Assembly (NCBI RefSeq): GCF_008831285.2
Contig: NC_045142.1
Coordinates: 11,093,952-11,157,951, forward strand
DNA length: 64,000 bases
Origin: Nymphaea colorata
Taxonomy: Eukaryota > Streptophyta > Magnoliopsida > Nymphaeales > Nymphaeaceae
Direction: 5' to 3'
Shown: positions 12,601 through 24,074 of the stretch, piece after piece
Layout: every line of letters begins with the position of its first letter
How positions within the stretch are numbered: the stretch's first letter is position 1
Translations under genes and position numbers: made by a program
Notes under the pieces: generated by a model
What the model saw: the letters and a program-made list of their open reading frames with translations, nothing else
What the model was told of the DNA's origin: nothing
Database searches by the model: none

Positions 12601-12750
12601 ATTGCCATGTTGTTCAAGAGAAACTTCTACAAGGCACAATTTGGACATATTATGTTAGAAGCATATATCAGCTCGCAGATTTGTTTACTAAAGCCTTAAG
12701 ACGAGAAGCGTTACAACATCTTCTAAGCAAATTGGGCATTAAAAAACTTT
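9605..12750 (+). pseudogene. Copia 1 pol (integrase, reverse transcriptase, RNase H)
   Basis: Domains follow in copia order. The pre-integrase zinc region (LWHKKLGHHS, then CDACHRAKQ) lies at about 9940-10070. The integrase C-part GTPQQ/NGIIERKHRH is at about 10396-10440, split by an extra A in an A-run. Reverse transcriptase has YKARLVAKGFSQ (about 11460), MDVNNAFLHG (11603), LYGLKQSPRNW and the catalytic YVDDLLIA (about 11860). RNase H has FCDSDWVACQ (about 12300) and SRSSTEHEYRAMA (about 12418). Stops at about 10082, 10133, 11436, 11600 and 12016 mostly fit CAG, CAA, CGA or TGG having lost a C or G by transition. A short deletion near 12214 shifts the frame. The polyprotein cannot be made from this copy. 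Confidence 0.92.
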
Positions 12751-12760
12751 AGACTCCAGT

Positions 12761-12771
12761 TTGAGGGGGAG
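12761..12771 (+). other. Polypurine tract of Copia 1
   Basis: The sequence TTGAGGGGGAG immediately precedes the 3' LTR. This is the usual plus-strand primer site for copia elements and confirms the LTR boundary. Confidence 0.85.
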
Positions 12772-13050
12772 TGTCAAGAGCTGAACATTACACATGACGT
12801 TCATGACATTATGACCGTTGGCATGAGAGACACACGTGATCTCCTCCACCTCCATCAATCCTTCGTACATGGAAATATTTAATAATAGAAAGAAAGCATT
12901 GCCCATCATATAGTTACCATTCTCAACCTTGTAGACGTTAACACTATAGACGTTAACGCTCAAGTGTATATATTCTTTTGTAAGCTCTTTCAAATTAGTT
13001 AACAAATAAAGAAGTTCAAGTATTCTTTTCATCATGCTCGACTTGTAACA
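12772..13050 (+). repeat. 3' LTR of Copia 1
   Basis: About 279 bp matching the LTR at 8093-8389, with the same TGTCAAGAGC start and TTGTAACA end. It is followed directly by CCTAC, the second half of the target duplication. Confidence 0.95.
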
Positions 13051-15040
13051 CCTACCGATATGCAGGTCCCTTTTTCCTAAAAATCTATTTTCCAACAAAA
13101 ATCTAAAAATTTTTCTACTATGAGCAGGATTTTCCTTCGACCACGCAAGTTGCCAGGAAGATCGGAGTCACAAACATAATGTCATCCTTCACCACTTTCT
13201 CAAAGGTGGAGATCGCACTTTGAACTGCCTCGCATGCTCGAAGGCACTGGGTTGGCCACGGCACCTCGAGGTGCTGAGATTCCTAATTTTTATCGTGCCA
13301 ATGAAGCAGTGCGCTCCTTCTGGTTGTAGCGTCTATCTGCCACTAGCTCAGCTCTTTTTTCCTTCATCTGGACCAAGTATAAACTCTCCTTACCTGGCGT
13401 CACCTGCCCGCCCAACCTACCGCCCTTTTGTGCCCCTCACTAGCCCCTTTCTACTTCTTCCAGCTTCACCCCTACCTCTACTACTTAACATCTTTCGCCC
13501 TGCTGCCTCATGGCTCCCCCAACATGCCCGACTTTGCCATGGTTCTCCTACTGGCCATGTATCCTTGACCTCCTGCAACCTCCTTTAGTGCCTTGGCCCC
13601 ACCTTGCCAACCGGTGCCTCCTTTGATTCATAGATGTAGAGCCACAACTTCACATGTTCAGTTTTTGTTCTTTCTTTTGCCACATTCTCTCGTTTACTTA
13701 ATTTTTTTTGCTAGACCTTCTTTTAGAACACGCCCCACAACACGCCGCTTTCGCCTCCTCCCAATCCCTACGCCTCATTTTCCCCGGCTTTGGCGTTTCA
13801 CCTCATAGCCTATTAGTTGTTGTTGGCAGATCTGGGAAGAGTGCAACAATGGGGTGTTTAGGGTCATGTTTGTTTCTGCATAACTCCATCCTTTTGTCTA
13901 TCCACTTGGCACTCCACATTGAGCATCTTCGCCCAGACTAGGTACCACCTCTTCTCTTTCTTTTCTCTTGCTTTGTTTTTTTTTTTCAAAAAAAAAAAAA
14001 TCTCTGTTCTTACTTCTCTTCCCTTTCTTTTCACTTTTATGCTTGTTTATTGTTCCGGCTGTTGCTGTCTTTTGTCGCCTTTGTAAGCTTGGTGACAGCT
14101 TGTTGCACAATTGTGCTATGAGTGACTGAGAGAGAGAGAGAGGATAAGACAAACTCAAGTGCAGGAATATTGTCATGGTGAAGTCGCATTGTCTAGAAAG
14201 ACGTTGAAGCGAGGGGCAAATGTGGCCCTGATTTCTAAAAAAGAAAAATGAAAAACCGCTGCCAGCTTTTTCCAAAACGAAAGACCAATTTAGAAAAAAA
14301 ATACAGAAACGTTTGTCATAAATTTTACTTGGTCCTCAAGTGTTTGGTTTGACAGAGTAACAGTGAACATTCAAGTCCAATTATTCATATCTTTCAAAAG
14401 GAAGAAGTAATCTTTTGTCTTGATAAGCCAAAGTAGCTTCATTTTCAGCCGGTTTGGATTCTCAGTTGCTGAATCATGGTCAGGGATGTAAATGTACAGT
14501 TCGGACTCGGTCATGAGATTCATGAGTGATAATATCTCATGTACTCATGTGCTAACAGAGATCCGGACCTGATTAACCTTCATAATTGAACCCAGATGCT
14601 GTTACATAAAATCAGATAAGTAACTTATCCTCCCAACTTTTTGCCTTTTTCAAACAGTATCCACTCGAGATCTGAAAGTCACAGGCTTGTTTAATGCAGA
14701 ATTAGACACCACTCTTCAAAAGAGTGTCCGTACTATTAAATTATAGAGTTTTTTACCAACATTAATTGCTGTTCAACATCTTTCTAGAACCGAACAATTT
14801 CTGCTTTTACAGATCAAGAGTATAATAAAGTGATTGCATGAAAAAGCTACGCCAACCCACATGAAAGGTTATCATCCTTTTTGAGCTCCATCACACTATT
14901 TAGACTCTTTTTTGGGTTGGTTTAAACTCCCCAGTACTTCAGCTGTTGCTAAAAGCGTCTTCCATTAATGAAGTGCTGCACTTTTTGCTGATTTGGTTCA
15001 CATTAAGTATTGGCTGTGTGTCAGCATGGAGCCATTCACT
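13051..15040. other. Intergenic DNA, no gene seen
   Basis: The part at 13220-13960 is pyrimidine-rich with open frames on the + strand, but their translations are low-complexity Pro/Ser/Leu and match no family I know. A short GA run lies near 14127-14141. The remainder is ordinary AT-rich sequence. Confidence 0.4.
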
Positions 15041-15225
15041 CAGGGGCGGAGCCAAGGGGCCTTCATTGGTCTTAGCTCCACATAAAAAAGACAAAAAAAA
15101 TTACATGTAAATTTTAGAAAATTTTATTTGTTTTATATAAAAAATTTGAAAATAGTTTTGCCCATGTCAAAATTTAAAAACTTTAATTTGACTGGTCGCA
15201 TAAAAAAGTTTTGGCTCCCACCCTA
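15041..15225. mobile_element. hAT-type MITE
   Basis: The left end CAGGGGCGGAGCCAAGG is the classic terminus of a widespread group of plant hAT MITEs. The right end TTGGCTCCCACCCTA is its inverted partner with changes. The flanking 8-mers CATTCACT (15033-15040) and CATTCATG (15226-15233) share six leading bases, consistent with an 8-bp target duplication. At about 185 bp with an AT-rich interior it is non-coding. Confidence 0.65.
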
Positions 15226-15564
15226 CATTCATGCAGGTGCCAAACAATAAAAAGTGCTCACCCTATGCGCAATGAATACCTATAAAGAACATGAGGTGTT
15301 GGTAACAATTGATTCACCTGGGTGTCTAGCTAGCTGTGCTTCATAAACTCATTCTGCCTCCCATGAGGATCATGTCAAAAGAAATTTCTAGCTCTTAATC
15401 AATTAAAATCTTATCACCGCGTGCGTATATTTTTCTGATATAATAATATTTCCATATTCTTTTTCAAATTTTACCGTATAGAAAATAATTTATAACCAGG
15501 ATTCGTAGCCAAAATTAGCATCGATCGGCTTGGCTCAGCTGAAACACCGTTTAAGAAATTAATG

Positions 15565-15676
15565 CATCGATACTCATACTCTTAGAACATGGTTTTTTTT
15601 TTTTACCTTGTAATTTTTCAACATCGATACTCATACTCTTAGAACATTTTTTTTTTTTACCTTGTAATTTTTCAAC
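15565..15676. repeat. 57-bp tandem duplication
   Basis: Two adjacent copies begin CATCGATACTCATACTCTTA and end in CTTGTAATTTTTCAA, at 15565 and 15622. They differ mainly in a T-run length. This is a local duplication with no coding content. Confidence 0.9.
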
Positions 15677-18150
15677 AAGTCCTTTGAGCTTATAGAGGCA
15701 AATAATTTAAGGGGCTGGTGAGAAGTACGTTTCAGAAACGATATGGGCCCCAAACAGCTTCTTTTCAATGTCAGCTAAAGTGGGGTCTGTGCCAACCGGC
15801 ATGGCCTTGTACGTTAACACACGTTTGGCTAAAAAACAATTGGTGTTAACTGTATAAATCTTTTGGCAGTAAAGATGTCTTATAAATCTGCCTTGGATAT
15901 TGGGTAGGTTTATTAGACAAGCTAATGTTCGAGATAAATTTATGAAACATTATAAGGTGTTTCTTTTACCAAACTATCCCACAAGAAACAGTAGTCAAAT
16001 TGTTTACAAAGGTCAGGTTTTACTGCAGCTTGAGATGCGTTTGGATCGGATAACATTCTTTTCCATTGAGGTTGGTTTCAAGCATAATTACAAAACACAA
16101 AAAAAAACAATAAATAAAATAGCTGCTTAAAACTTAAAAAAACACCTTTTAGAAAAAACCTAAAATGAAATGAACGGGAAAAAACGAGTCTTTTTCACGT
16201 GTTTTTCCTCTTTTCATTTTATTCATTTTTCTCACGTTTTTTTATGTCAATTGTGTTGCAAATCTAATTACTTTTTTATGTTTGTATTATTAGTTTTTCA
16301 CTTTTTTTATTTTTAGTTTTTAATTTAAAAAAATTACTATATTTTTTCATATTTTTTTATTTTTTTCAAGCTCACCATATAATACTCGAGAAAAACCTTG
16401 GTGTCTATACACGAGAACGTCTTTTTTACTATGGCTTCAACTACTTCTGAAGCCACACAATTGATTAACTATATTGAAGTTACTTCAGTTGACAGAGGAA
16501 GATAAGTTACATGTTTCTGCAATCAAGCACATAAAAATGATATAATGCTTTTTAAAGTTTTCTAATATAAAAATAATTAAAATCAACAACCAAAAGCAGG
16601 GACTGTCTGCTAGCTCCGGATCGGCCACGGCACTGAACGTTTCGAAAACGATCGATACGTCACCGATACTTATATTATACAACATTGGTTTTCTTGGTGC
16701 ATGCCCTTTTTTGACGCTCATTTTTGTTATTTTTAGTTCATGTAAAAACCATGGCGCCCTTCCATTACTTGCAGCAAGAAGAGTCTCTGCGCTGGTTCGG
16801 TCACATGGAGAAGGGCACACACCCCAATGACTGAATTCTATCTTTATACTCACATACTTTAATTTTTAAGCCAACACACCTAGCCAATTTTGGAGCCTTA
16901 TGGGGATCTAATTGTTCTCTTACTGCTACTGCACATGCAAGGGACAAGCTGAAGGCCAGTGGGGCACATTTTTATATAATTCGAACTCCAAAGCCACGCG
17001 TCATCACATAATTTTGATATAATGAACTTACCATGATCATGAGTAAAATGTACGACAGGCAGGTTTAAAGAAACAATTGCATGTCAAAGGAAGTCAAAAA
17101 GTCTAAATGGTGTCGTTTTTAGAATAAACTAGTAGCTAGGAGCCTGCCTAATCCCAGCTTGCTCAGTTGGAAAAAACTTAAAATGATTTAATTTATTGAA
17201 TCCAGCTCTTAGTGATATTAATCTCAAATATGAGGCTCATGTTTCTTGGTTTTAAGTAAGAACCGTGCGTCTTGTTGCCAACTACCAAATCGTAGTTTTA
17301 TTATTGTTCCATCACTGTATGATAAAGCACCTGTCACAAGAAAAACATTTAGCGTCTTCCATCGTATCATGATCTAACCTTTGACTTCTTTTTCAGCAGC
17401 TGTAAAAAGAACGACTGTATAAGGACAAGGGAATATGTATTTATATAAAAAAGATTTCTCCTAAATTTCTCAGAAAATTGAGAAGGAAAAAAAAGAGTAA
17501 AAAATCATGTTACTTCTGCTTGGTGAATTGGATAATTTTTTATGGCAGTATCTGCTTTTTCTACAGGAGAACAAGGCAATTCAATGTCAGCACATTCAAT
17601 AAGGATCCTTTCCATAGGACAATGTTCTGTTACGTCCATCACTGACCCTTTGAAAATTCATGACACCCTTCCCTTCCAACTCTCTGAGCTGAGCTCTGAA
17701 CCACCAATTTGGGGCCATGATCATGATCTGTCCATTTTACTCCCTCAATTGGCTCAGTGACTTTTCAGTATGAACTGAACCCACAATCATGCATAGAGAG
17801 ACTCTGCAAAAGCCTACAACCTCATCCTATACTAACTTTATCCTCGATCCCCATGATCGATTTCCCTCTGTTGAATCCCATTTTAACCGTGCTCTGGTCC
17901 ACAAACTTTTATCAAACATTCAGGATACCACCCATCGTATTCGCTTATCAGGATCAAAGTTGACCTCCATTAAAGAAGAAAAGAAAGCTCAGGACCACGC
18001 TGCAGCTTTTCATAGGACACGGTTGTTCTCCTACCCTTGAAACTGCAAGAGGAAAAAGAACAGCAGAGAAAGCAAAAATCGACATTGACGGAGTATGCGT
18101 GTCGCTTGCCTCTATTAAAAGAAGGTGGACCATCTCTCTCTCCCTTCCCC

Positions 18151-18178
18151 TTTCTCTCTCTCTCTCTCTCTCTCTCTA
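18151..18178. repeat. (CT)n microsatellite
   Basis: A pure CT run directly follows a looser TCTC-rich tract. Such runs are common in plant leaders and promoters, but no gene can be tied to this one. Confidence 0.9.
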
Positions 18179-18772
18179 GAATGATAAGCTTCTCATTAAT
18201 TCATTATTTGTCCTATCTCCTGTCTAATTACAGACAAAAGGCATCCGCTTGTTGATCATCTTCTACTTTCATTTTGTATAGGGAGAGAGAGTAGAAAAAG
18301 TGGGAGTGATGGGGCAATACCAGCCAAATACAGAGCAACCTTCTATTCCTCATCGTTATCGGAAAGCAGCGCCGCCGAAGGCGATTCCGTCCGGTGCTTG
18401 ATCCTTTGTCGACAGCTTATGTATGTGTACCTTCCTGCTTGTTTGATAGCGCAAAGCTGGCCGCATTTCTAGACAGATGAGGCCTGGACCGTTCACACTT
18501 GTGGATAAAAAGGGTTCTCCCTTAGTTCGACAGAGAGGTGTCCATTAGCGTTGAAATCGTTCAGAGTCCCCTGCATTCGCATGGTTGGTTCGTTAGTGGT
18601 GATGGTGTGAAAAGCAAATTGCAGAACAAGGTAACTCTTGATCCCTTTTCTCTTCTATTCAATGTGTAGTCGATACTGATCTCTCTCACTTTCTCTCCCC
18701 GAGTTCTTGGTTTTCATCTCTGTTACATATGCCAGAGTACGCCATTACTACACACAGCCTAATCTTCTCTGA

Positions 18773-18776
<4 letters not shown>

Positions 18777-18804
<28 letters not shown>
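18777..18804. repeat. (GA)n microsatellite
   Basis: A pure GA run of about 14 units in intergenic DNA. Confidence 0.9.
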
Positions 18805-18806
<2 letters not shown>

Positions 18807-21611
18807 AGGTTGATAACAGTAGATGATAGACTAAAACTAATCTATTTTCTTCTCCACCGACTCGGAGCACTTTCCTATCTGTTCCACTCGGTCCCTATGA
18901 AATTCTGAATTCTACAGAGTCTACCGGAAGTTTCCCACTGCCATTCTAAATTAAACTTTCATTCATTAATTTTGACAGCCTTGATATGTATTAAAAAAAG
19001 ACTCTTTTCGAACCCCAATCCTTGACACTTTGCAGGAGCTCTTATAAAATCACACGTTCTTAGTTTCAGAAAGTTTTCGATCTCATGATTCAACCAAGAA
19101 TAGGAGTTTCGTTCACATATTTTCATTAATAAACTATGATACCAATTATCAGATCACCTTTCTAGCTTTCTATTTAATTTCTATTTAATTATCAGACCTT
19201 CCTTCATGAATGAGTTCTGAAATGCCACAAAGAATCCAGGTTGTCTCTCTTGCGTCTTTTCCATCCATTTTAATATTCATGGACCAAGTAAAACAAACAA
19301 CAACAGCGATGATAAAATATACTAGGAGGATCAGTAATAAATGATTACTTGGTAGCTTCGAGTATTTTATACGCCGGCCGTCTGCTGAATCTTTCTGTTG
19401 CCATCTTCAGTGTTCAGTAAAAGTAAAAAAGTGTGGACCCACGTGAAGGACTAAGAGCCTAATCCTGGAGGTGTACCTTACCTTCATCAATACATTCAGT
19501 GAGCTTCTAATAATGTGAGGGATAAAAAGTAAGCTTAGAGACTTGGGGAGTGGTGAAAGAGTGGTTTTGACTTGTGATTCTGCAAAGAATTCTCACACAG
19601 GTAATTTTCACTTCTCCCATCACATTGATTACCGTCCTGCTCTCAGCCTTCGAGCCATTGGTTATTAATGGGAAGTTGGGGAAGTTAAAAGCCAATTACG
19701 TCCTGCTCTGAAAATGGAGTTAAAACTTTGAAGGTGACAGAAAACTATGCAGAGGGGAAGGTCTGTCACACCTTTCAGTAGCAGGGTTTGTCAGTGTATA
19801 CGAATAAAGCAGTTGTGAGGGTGTGTTTGTTTCACCGAAGACCTCCAATCCTAGATCTCCGGTGATATGAGATTAGGAACTCAGATTCAAGGATTTAAGG
19901 TTGGACATTTCCCTTCTTTCTCCGGTATTTTGCATGTAATGTGAATTTAAGACACATACTATTATAATATTTAGTTTGTTTAAACTGAGGTTAAAATGCA
20001 CACCTTTTAATGCAGCCCTCAAGCTCAAAAACTATGGTCACTGTCTTCTTCTTATTTAATTAACCCACCAGTTTACAGATCCAGTATCTCTGCTTACAGA
20101 TTCAATATCTCTGCTTGATTTTGGTTAACATTTCTGTGCCGACATTATGTTTCAAATCGAATGTATCTTTTTGCTACTTGTGTTCAGCAGTTTGTGTTAT
20201 TTGAAAAATACGTGTGCACCTGACTTAGTTTTCACTCGTATTGTGATATTAAAAATGTTTAGTAACGTATTTAGTTAATCTTCAGAAGTAATTGTTTTAA
20301 GCCATCTATAAAATAAAAGAGAATGAGGAATGAGGGTCATCGGACAATGTACGGGTTGTTTTTTTACTACACGAAGCAAGAAAGCGCACTGGACACTTAA
20401 GTGCAGTAAACAGGCAGATTCGCATGTGCTCTTTAATGCATTAAACTTGCGCATCCGACATTGCTTGTACATGTAGGTAACATCAGGCCTACAGGCCCTA
20501 CACTGTACACAGTTGGTGGCTATATCAGTTATTTCTGAAATATTTAATTGTATAATTATTACTTAAACATTATGACCAACTTATATATATATATATATAT
20601 ATATAGGTTAGGATGCTCTAGCCTCTCATATATGCAGCCCGATGTACTTTGAATTGTGTGTGTGAAAGACATTTCAACTCATATTCTCTTGTCATTCGAT
20701 CAAATTCATATCCAGTAATATATATGAAATGCGTCCATCTCTCAAACATGCAGCTCAATAATGCATCGGGCTGACTATCACAGACATTGATGCCTTGTAC
20801 ATGTATTCTTTCTATACACTTACATATATACCTGTTTTTAAAGCATCAGGTTTTATTGGGAGAGTAAGATGGGAAACGCAACAAGTTGGAGTTTGGAGGG
20901 AGGGGGAGGAGGGGACATAAATAGAAATATGGAGGACAATCCAAAAGGGGTAGTCATCATTCCTTTTGGTTCAGAAAACCAAAAAATTATTCCAAAGGTC
21001 TCAAGGAAAATGAGAAAACAAATCATTGATAATTCCATCCACCCAAATTGAATTCTTTCTTATTAAAGAATCTCTTTTTAGTTGTTCTAAAGCAATTATG
21101 AGATTTTCTGAAAGAAATGCATAGTCATGCTTCTGTTGGCAACATGCTATTGGGTGATGGTCTTACTTATAAGGTCAAATCAATACGTATTAAGAAGAAA
21201 GATTTGATTATTTTCTAGTTAATAAATACTCTTTCATTTATAATTTTTTCATTTCATGCTTTCATTGGAAATTAAATGGGATTCAAAATTATTTGAATTT
21301 TTAAACAAGTCGATTGTGAAACCCTTATGTAGAATATCGAATATTTGTTTTGTCTTCTACGCAAAAAATGTTCAATCCTCATAAGATCTTCTTGACTTTT
21401 ACTCAAGACCCAACAATGTATGCATATTACACCTTTTGAGACATGGTACCTTATCAGATTTTTCATGTGTAATACATGTTTCTTCTAGTTCTCCAAATAA
21501 AGCCCTTCGCATCGCAATAATTTATTGGCTTGACCCTTTATAAGTAGGGATAAAACGAAATGATCATAATAAAAGTGTTTGCTGTCTTCTTTTGATTCAA
21601 CACACTTAACC

Positions 21612-21745
21612 ATATGCTAGGAACCAGATTTGAACTGGTGGCACAAGGATTTTCAGTCCTCTGGAACTATCCCAACCATCCTCTATACATTATCCTTTTG
21701 GTGGACATGGATTTGTGTCAATTCATTTAATCCCAAGTTTCTCTA
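21612..21745 (-). other. Nuclear insertion of plastid DNA (trnL-trnF spacer to trnF)
   Basis: Next to the tRNA relic, the - strand of about 21678-21745 carries AATTGACA, AGGATAATG and GGATGGTTGGGATAG phrases in the order found in the plastid trnL-trnF spacer just before trnF. Divergence is substantial, so the insertion is old. The outer limits are uncertain. Confidence 0.6.
21614..21677 (-). pseudogene. Plastid-type trnF(GAA) relic
   Basis: Read on the - strand this gives GGGATAGTTCC, AGAGGACTGAAAATCCT and ACCAGTTCAAATCTGGTTCC. These match the acceptor/D side, the GAA anticodon arm and the T arm of the plastid tRNA-Phe. The D loop is short by about ten bases, so only about 64 of the usual 73 bases remain and the cloverleaf is incomplete. 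The sequence on the 5' side also resembles the plastid trnL-trnF spacer, which points to transferred plastid DNA and not to a nuclear tRNA gene. Confidence 0.75.
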
Positions 21746-24074
21746 TGAAGAGCTGATCTAATGAAGATACCAAGAACATGCCAAAGTTTCTCCTTTTTCC
21801 TTGCCTTGAACCAGCTACTTTGAGGCTTAGGTAGGAAGGGAGCAGGACATCTATCAACTAGAATATTGCATGTTAGTCGTTTGCAATTCAAAGAAATAGT
21901 GAATATAGGAATGAAATTGATGGTTGAACTTTAATGACATGTTAGTCCGACCAACTATGCTACACTCCTTAGACAATGAAGGTGGTAACGAGTAGTGGCT
22001 TGGATCACTTGCTTTGAGCTTAGATTAAATTGTCTGACGTTCGTTTCAAGCGAGGCATTATGCAGCTTTGACTATAGCGTCAAAACTTCAACGAAAGAGA
22101 GAGAGAGAGAGAGAGAGAGAGAAATGCTTTCTAACACTTAATGTTACCTACCGACACTGCAAAGAAACCACAAATAATTTCCCTATCATTTAAGGTTTAC
22201 GGTAAAGTAGGAAAAGACAGGGCAGCCAGCTACGGTTTGGTAGTGAAGTACAAGCATCGAATAATGTTCTCAAGACTCGAGATTTTTGTCATTGACTTTG
22301 GACTTTGAATCTGGAGACTTGTTAATATTTGGAGACAGTGAGCTTGACCGAAACGAAATCTTTTCTTGGTTCCTACCATATTTAATGCGCACTACTTACT
22401 ACCTTGGTCTAGTTAAAAGTCATGGTAAATAAAAAACCAGAAACTGATGGATCGCCCCTTATCAATGCATTGACAATTTTGACCGTCCATTGTTCTCCAC
22501 TATACGGTGTTGGTACACTGTAGTGTCTGGACGTTGGTGAAAGTGGCTTTCACTGAAGGCCTTTTCCCAATGCATATGTGAATCCACTTTTTTTTTCTTT
22601 TTTAGTGGAAGATGACTACCCTATCATTTTTCTTCAAGCCCCGCACAGCGTGGCTTGGATCATAGGGGAAGGGGAAAGGGGTATTCTGCTGTGTTTGTGA
22701 GTGGTGGATCACAATCTCCTCTCTCACTGGAAACAGGATGAATGGATGCAGAATCTCAAAGATGAAAATCTGACCTATGAAATGTTATTCTATAAGGATT
22801 TTTAAAAAATTATCAGCCTTACCGTTTTCTTTACACAAAATCTGAGATTGATAATGAAGATCATTGAGCTTTTATTGGCAATTCGACAAAAAGAATTTGA
22901 TGGATGTAGTGTACATGATTCATTTGATAGATGGCATCCTTTTAAAATGATTATTTGAATAAGTGAGAAGGAAATATCAATGGCATGAACAATTCGCTAG
23001 TTCGTGGTATATGAAAGCTCGATGGACAAAAACATCAATTGAAAAGATCCAAAGCATGCTTTTATAGCAAGATAAGGATGCTGTATATTATGTCAATTTT
23101 CTTTCTTCTATTGGAAAACATGTAGCTGTAACACTCTCATATACCAAACTTTGATATCGATCATATGGGTCCGTTCCAAGTAAACCAAACCATGGAAATT
23201 AAATTGTAAAGAAGCTAAGCTCTTTTTGCAAAAGTCCAAAATACCATTCAAAAGAGAAAAAAGAAAGAAACAAATGAGTTTCCTTAAACAAAACCTCTTT
23301 TGACCTTTATGGAGAGTATTTGGGAATTTTGAAAAGACAACTTGGCTTTCATATTGACTTAATCTTCACCATTTGTTCTTATGAGAATCGACATCCTAAA
23401 TGATTCCCATCAAGTCTTATATATGAGGGCATGGTAGCTATTTGTTTATATATACTTGGTAGGTGCTAAACACTTAATCAATAGATAAAGACCAACATTA
23501 GTTCTTGATTTTTTCAAATAAATGATTGAAAGAAAAAAAAGAAAAATGTGATAGGATATTTTCATCTTTTAGTATTAATTCACAACTTTTTTTCATTTTT
23601 TTCTTCTCAACTATATGGAAAAGGAAAAGATCAAAGCCTGATATTATTTCTTATCTATCTACCGTCTAAGTATCTAGCATCCACCTTCCACCACTCTCTC
23701 TTATATATACTACTTCCTTCTCTTTTATATCCAGCTGTTGCTTAGATCACGATGAAGTTCGAAAGTTTAGGTAAAAATCCAGTGAACGTGGCATTAACAC
23801 GAACCTTAACAGAAGGGCGAATTCGGAAGCTTTCGGTAACAATAAGATCACATAAGAATCAAACAAACATTTTCCGCTTTTTGCTTTCCTGTCCCTTACG
23901 TCATCACCACTGCTAACATGTTTTCCCTCGTGACTCCTTTCCTGCTCTGAAGCACGAACGCCTGCGCCGCTTCACGCTTGCCTACTTTGCTGAAAAGAAG
24001 AGCTCTCCTTGTCCCTGTAGTTGAGGCAGGAGGCCTCCCATCGTTGCCGTCTCCTGACTCTCCTCCCATCATCA
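21746..24074. other. Intergenic DNA upstream of SCPL gene A
   Basis: AT-rich sequence with a (GA)n run at about 22096-22122 and no recognisable gene. The last 180 bases (about 23896-24074) share phrases with the region upstream of SCPL gene B, so they probably belong to the duplicated gene's leader and promoter. Confidence 0.45.
23702..23710 (+). promoter_or_regulatory. Possible TATA box of SCPL gene A
   Basis: TATATATAC lies about 370 bases before the start codon and is followed by CT-rich leader-like sequence. Position and composition are suitable but there is no independent proof of transcription start. Confidence 0.3.

Larger units (their letters stand above)
8093..13050 (+). mobile_element. 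Ty1/copia LTR retrotransposon (Copia 1), complete but decayed
   Basis: Two similar LTRs (8093-8389 and 12772-13050) both begin TGTCAAGAGC and end TTGTAACA. They enclose gag and pol in the copia order: capsid, zinc knuckle, protease, integrase, reverse transcriptase, RNase H. The 5-bp CCTAC at 8088-8092 and again at 13051-13055 is a perfect target duplication, which fixes both ends. A degenerate primer binding site follows the 5' LTR and a purine tract precedes the 3' LTR. The coding frame is broken by several stops and two frameshifts, so this copy is not autonomous. The two LTRs differ at many positions, including a small insertion near the end of the 5' LTR, so the insertion is not recent. 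Confidence 0.97.
15677..21612. other. Long intergenic stretch, no gene seen
   Basis: No convincing exon chain was found on either strand. Two microsatellites, (CT)n at about 18151-18178 and (GA)n at about 18777-18804, bracket a region that looks like plant 5' leader DNA and holds a 30-codon frame at 18309-18401. A (TA)n run lies at about 20582-20606. I found none of the conserved miRNA core sequences I checked (such as miR156, 159, 160, 164, 166, 171, 172, 390, 396). Confidence 0.4.

Noticed and set aside
13220-13941. Pyrimidine-rich frames after Copia 1
   Set aside because: Composition-driven Pro/Leu/Ser sequence without motifs, and no splice-linked continuation.
15900-16853. Frames on both strands that might be exons
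   Set aside because: No recognised motif and no consistent GT/AG chain joining them.
21614-21677. Functional nuclear tRNA-Phe gene
   Set aside because: The D loop is too short and the flanking spacer is plastid-like, so it is better read as a transferred relic.
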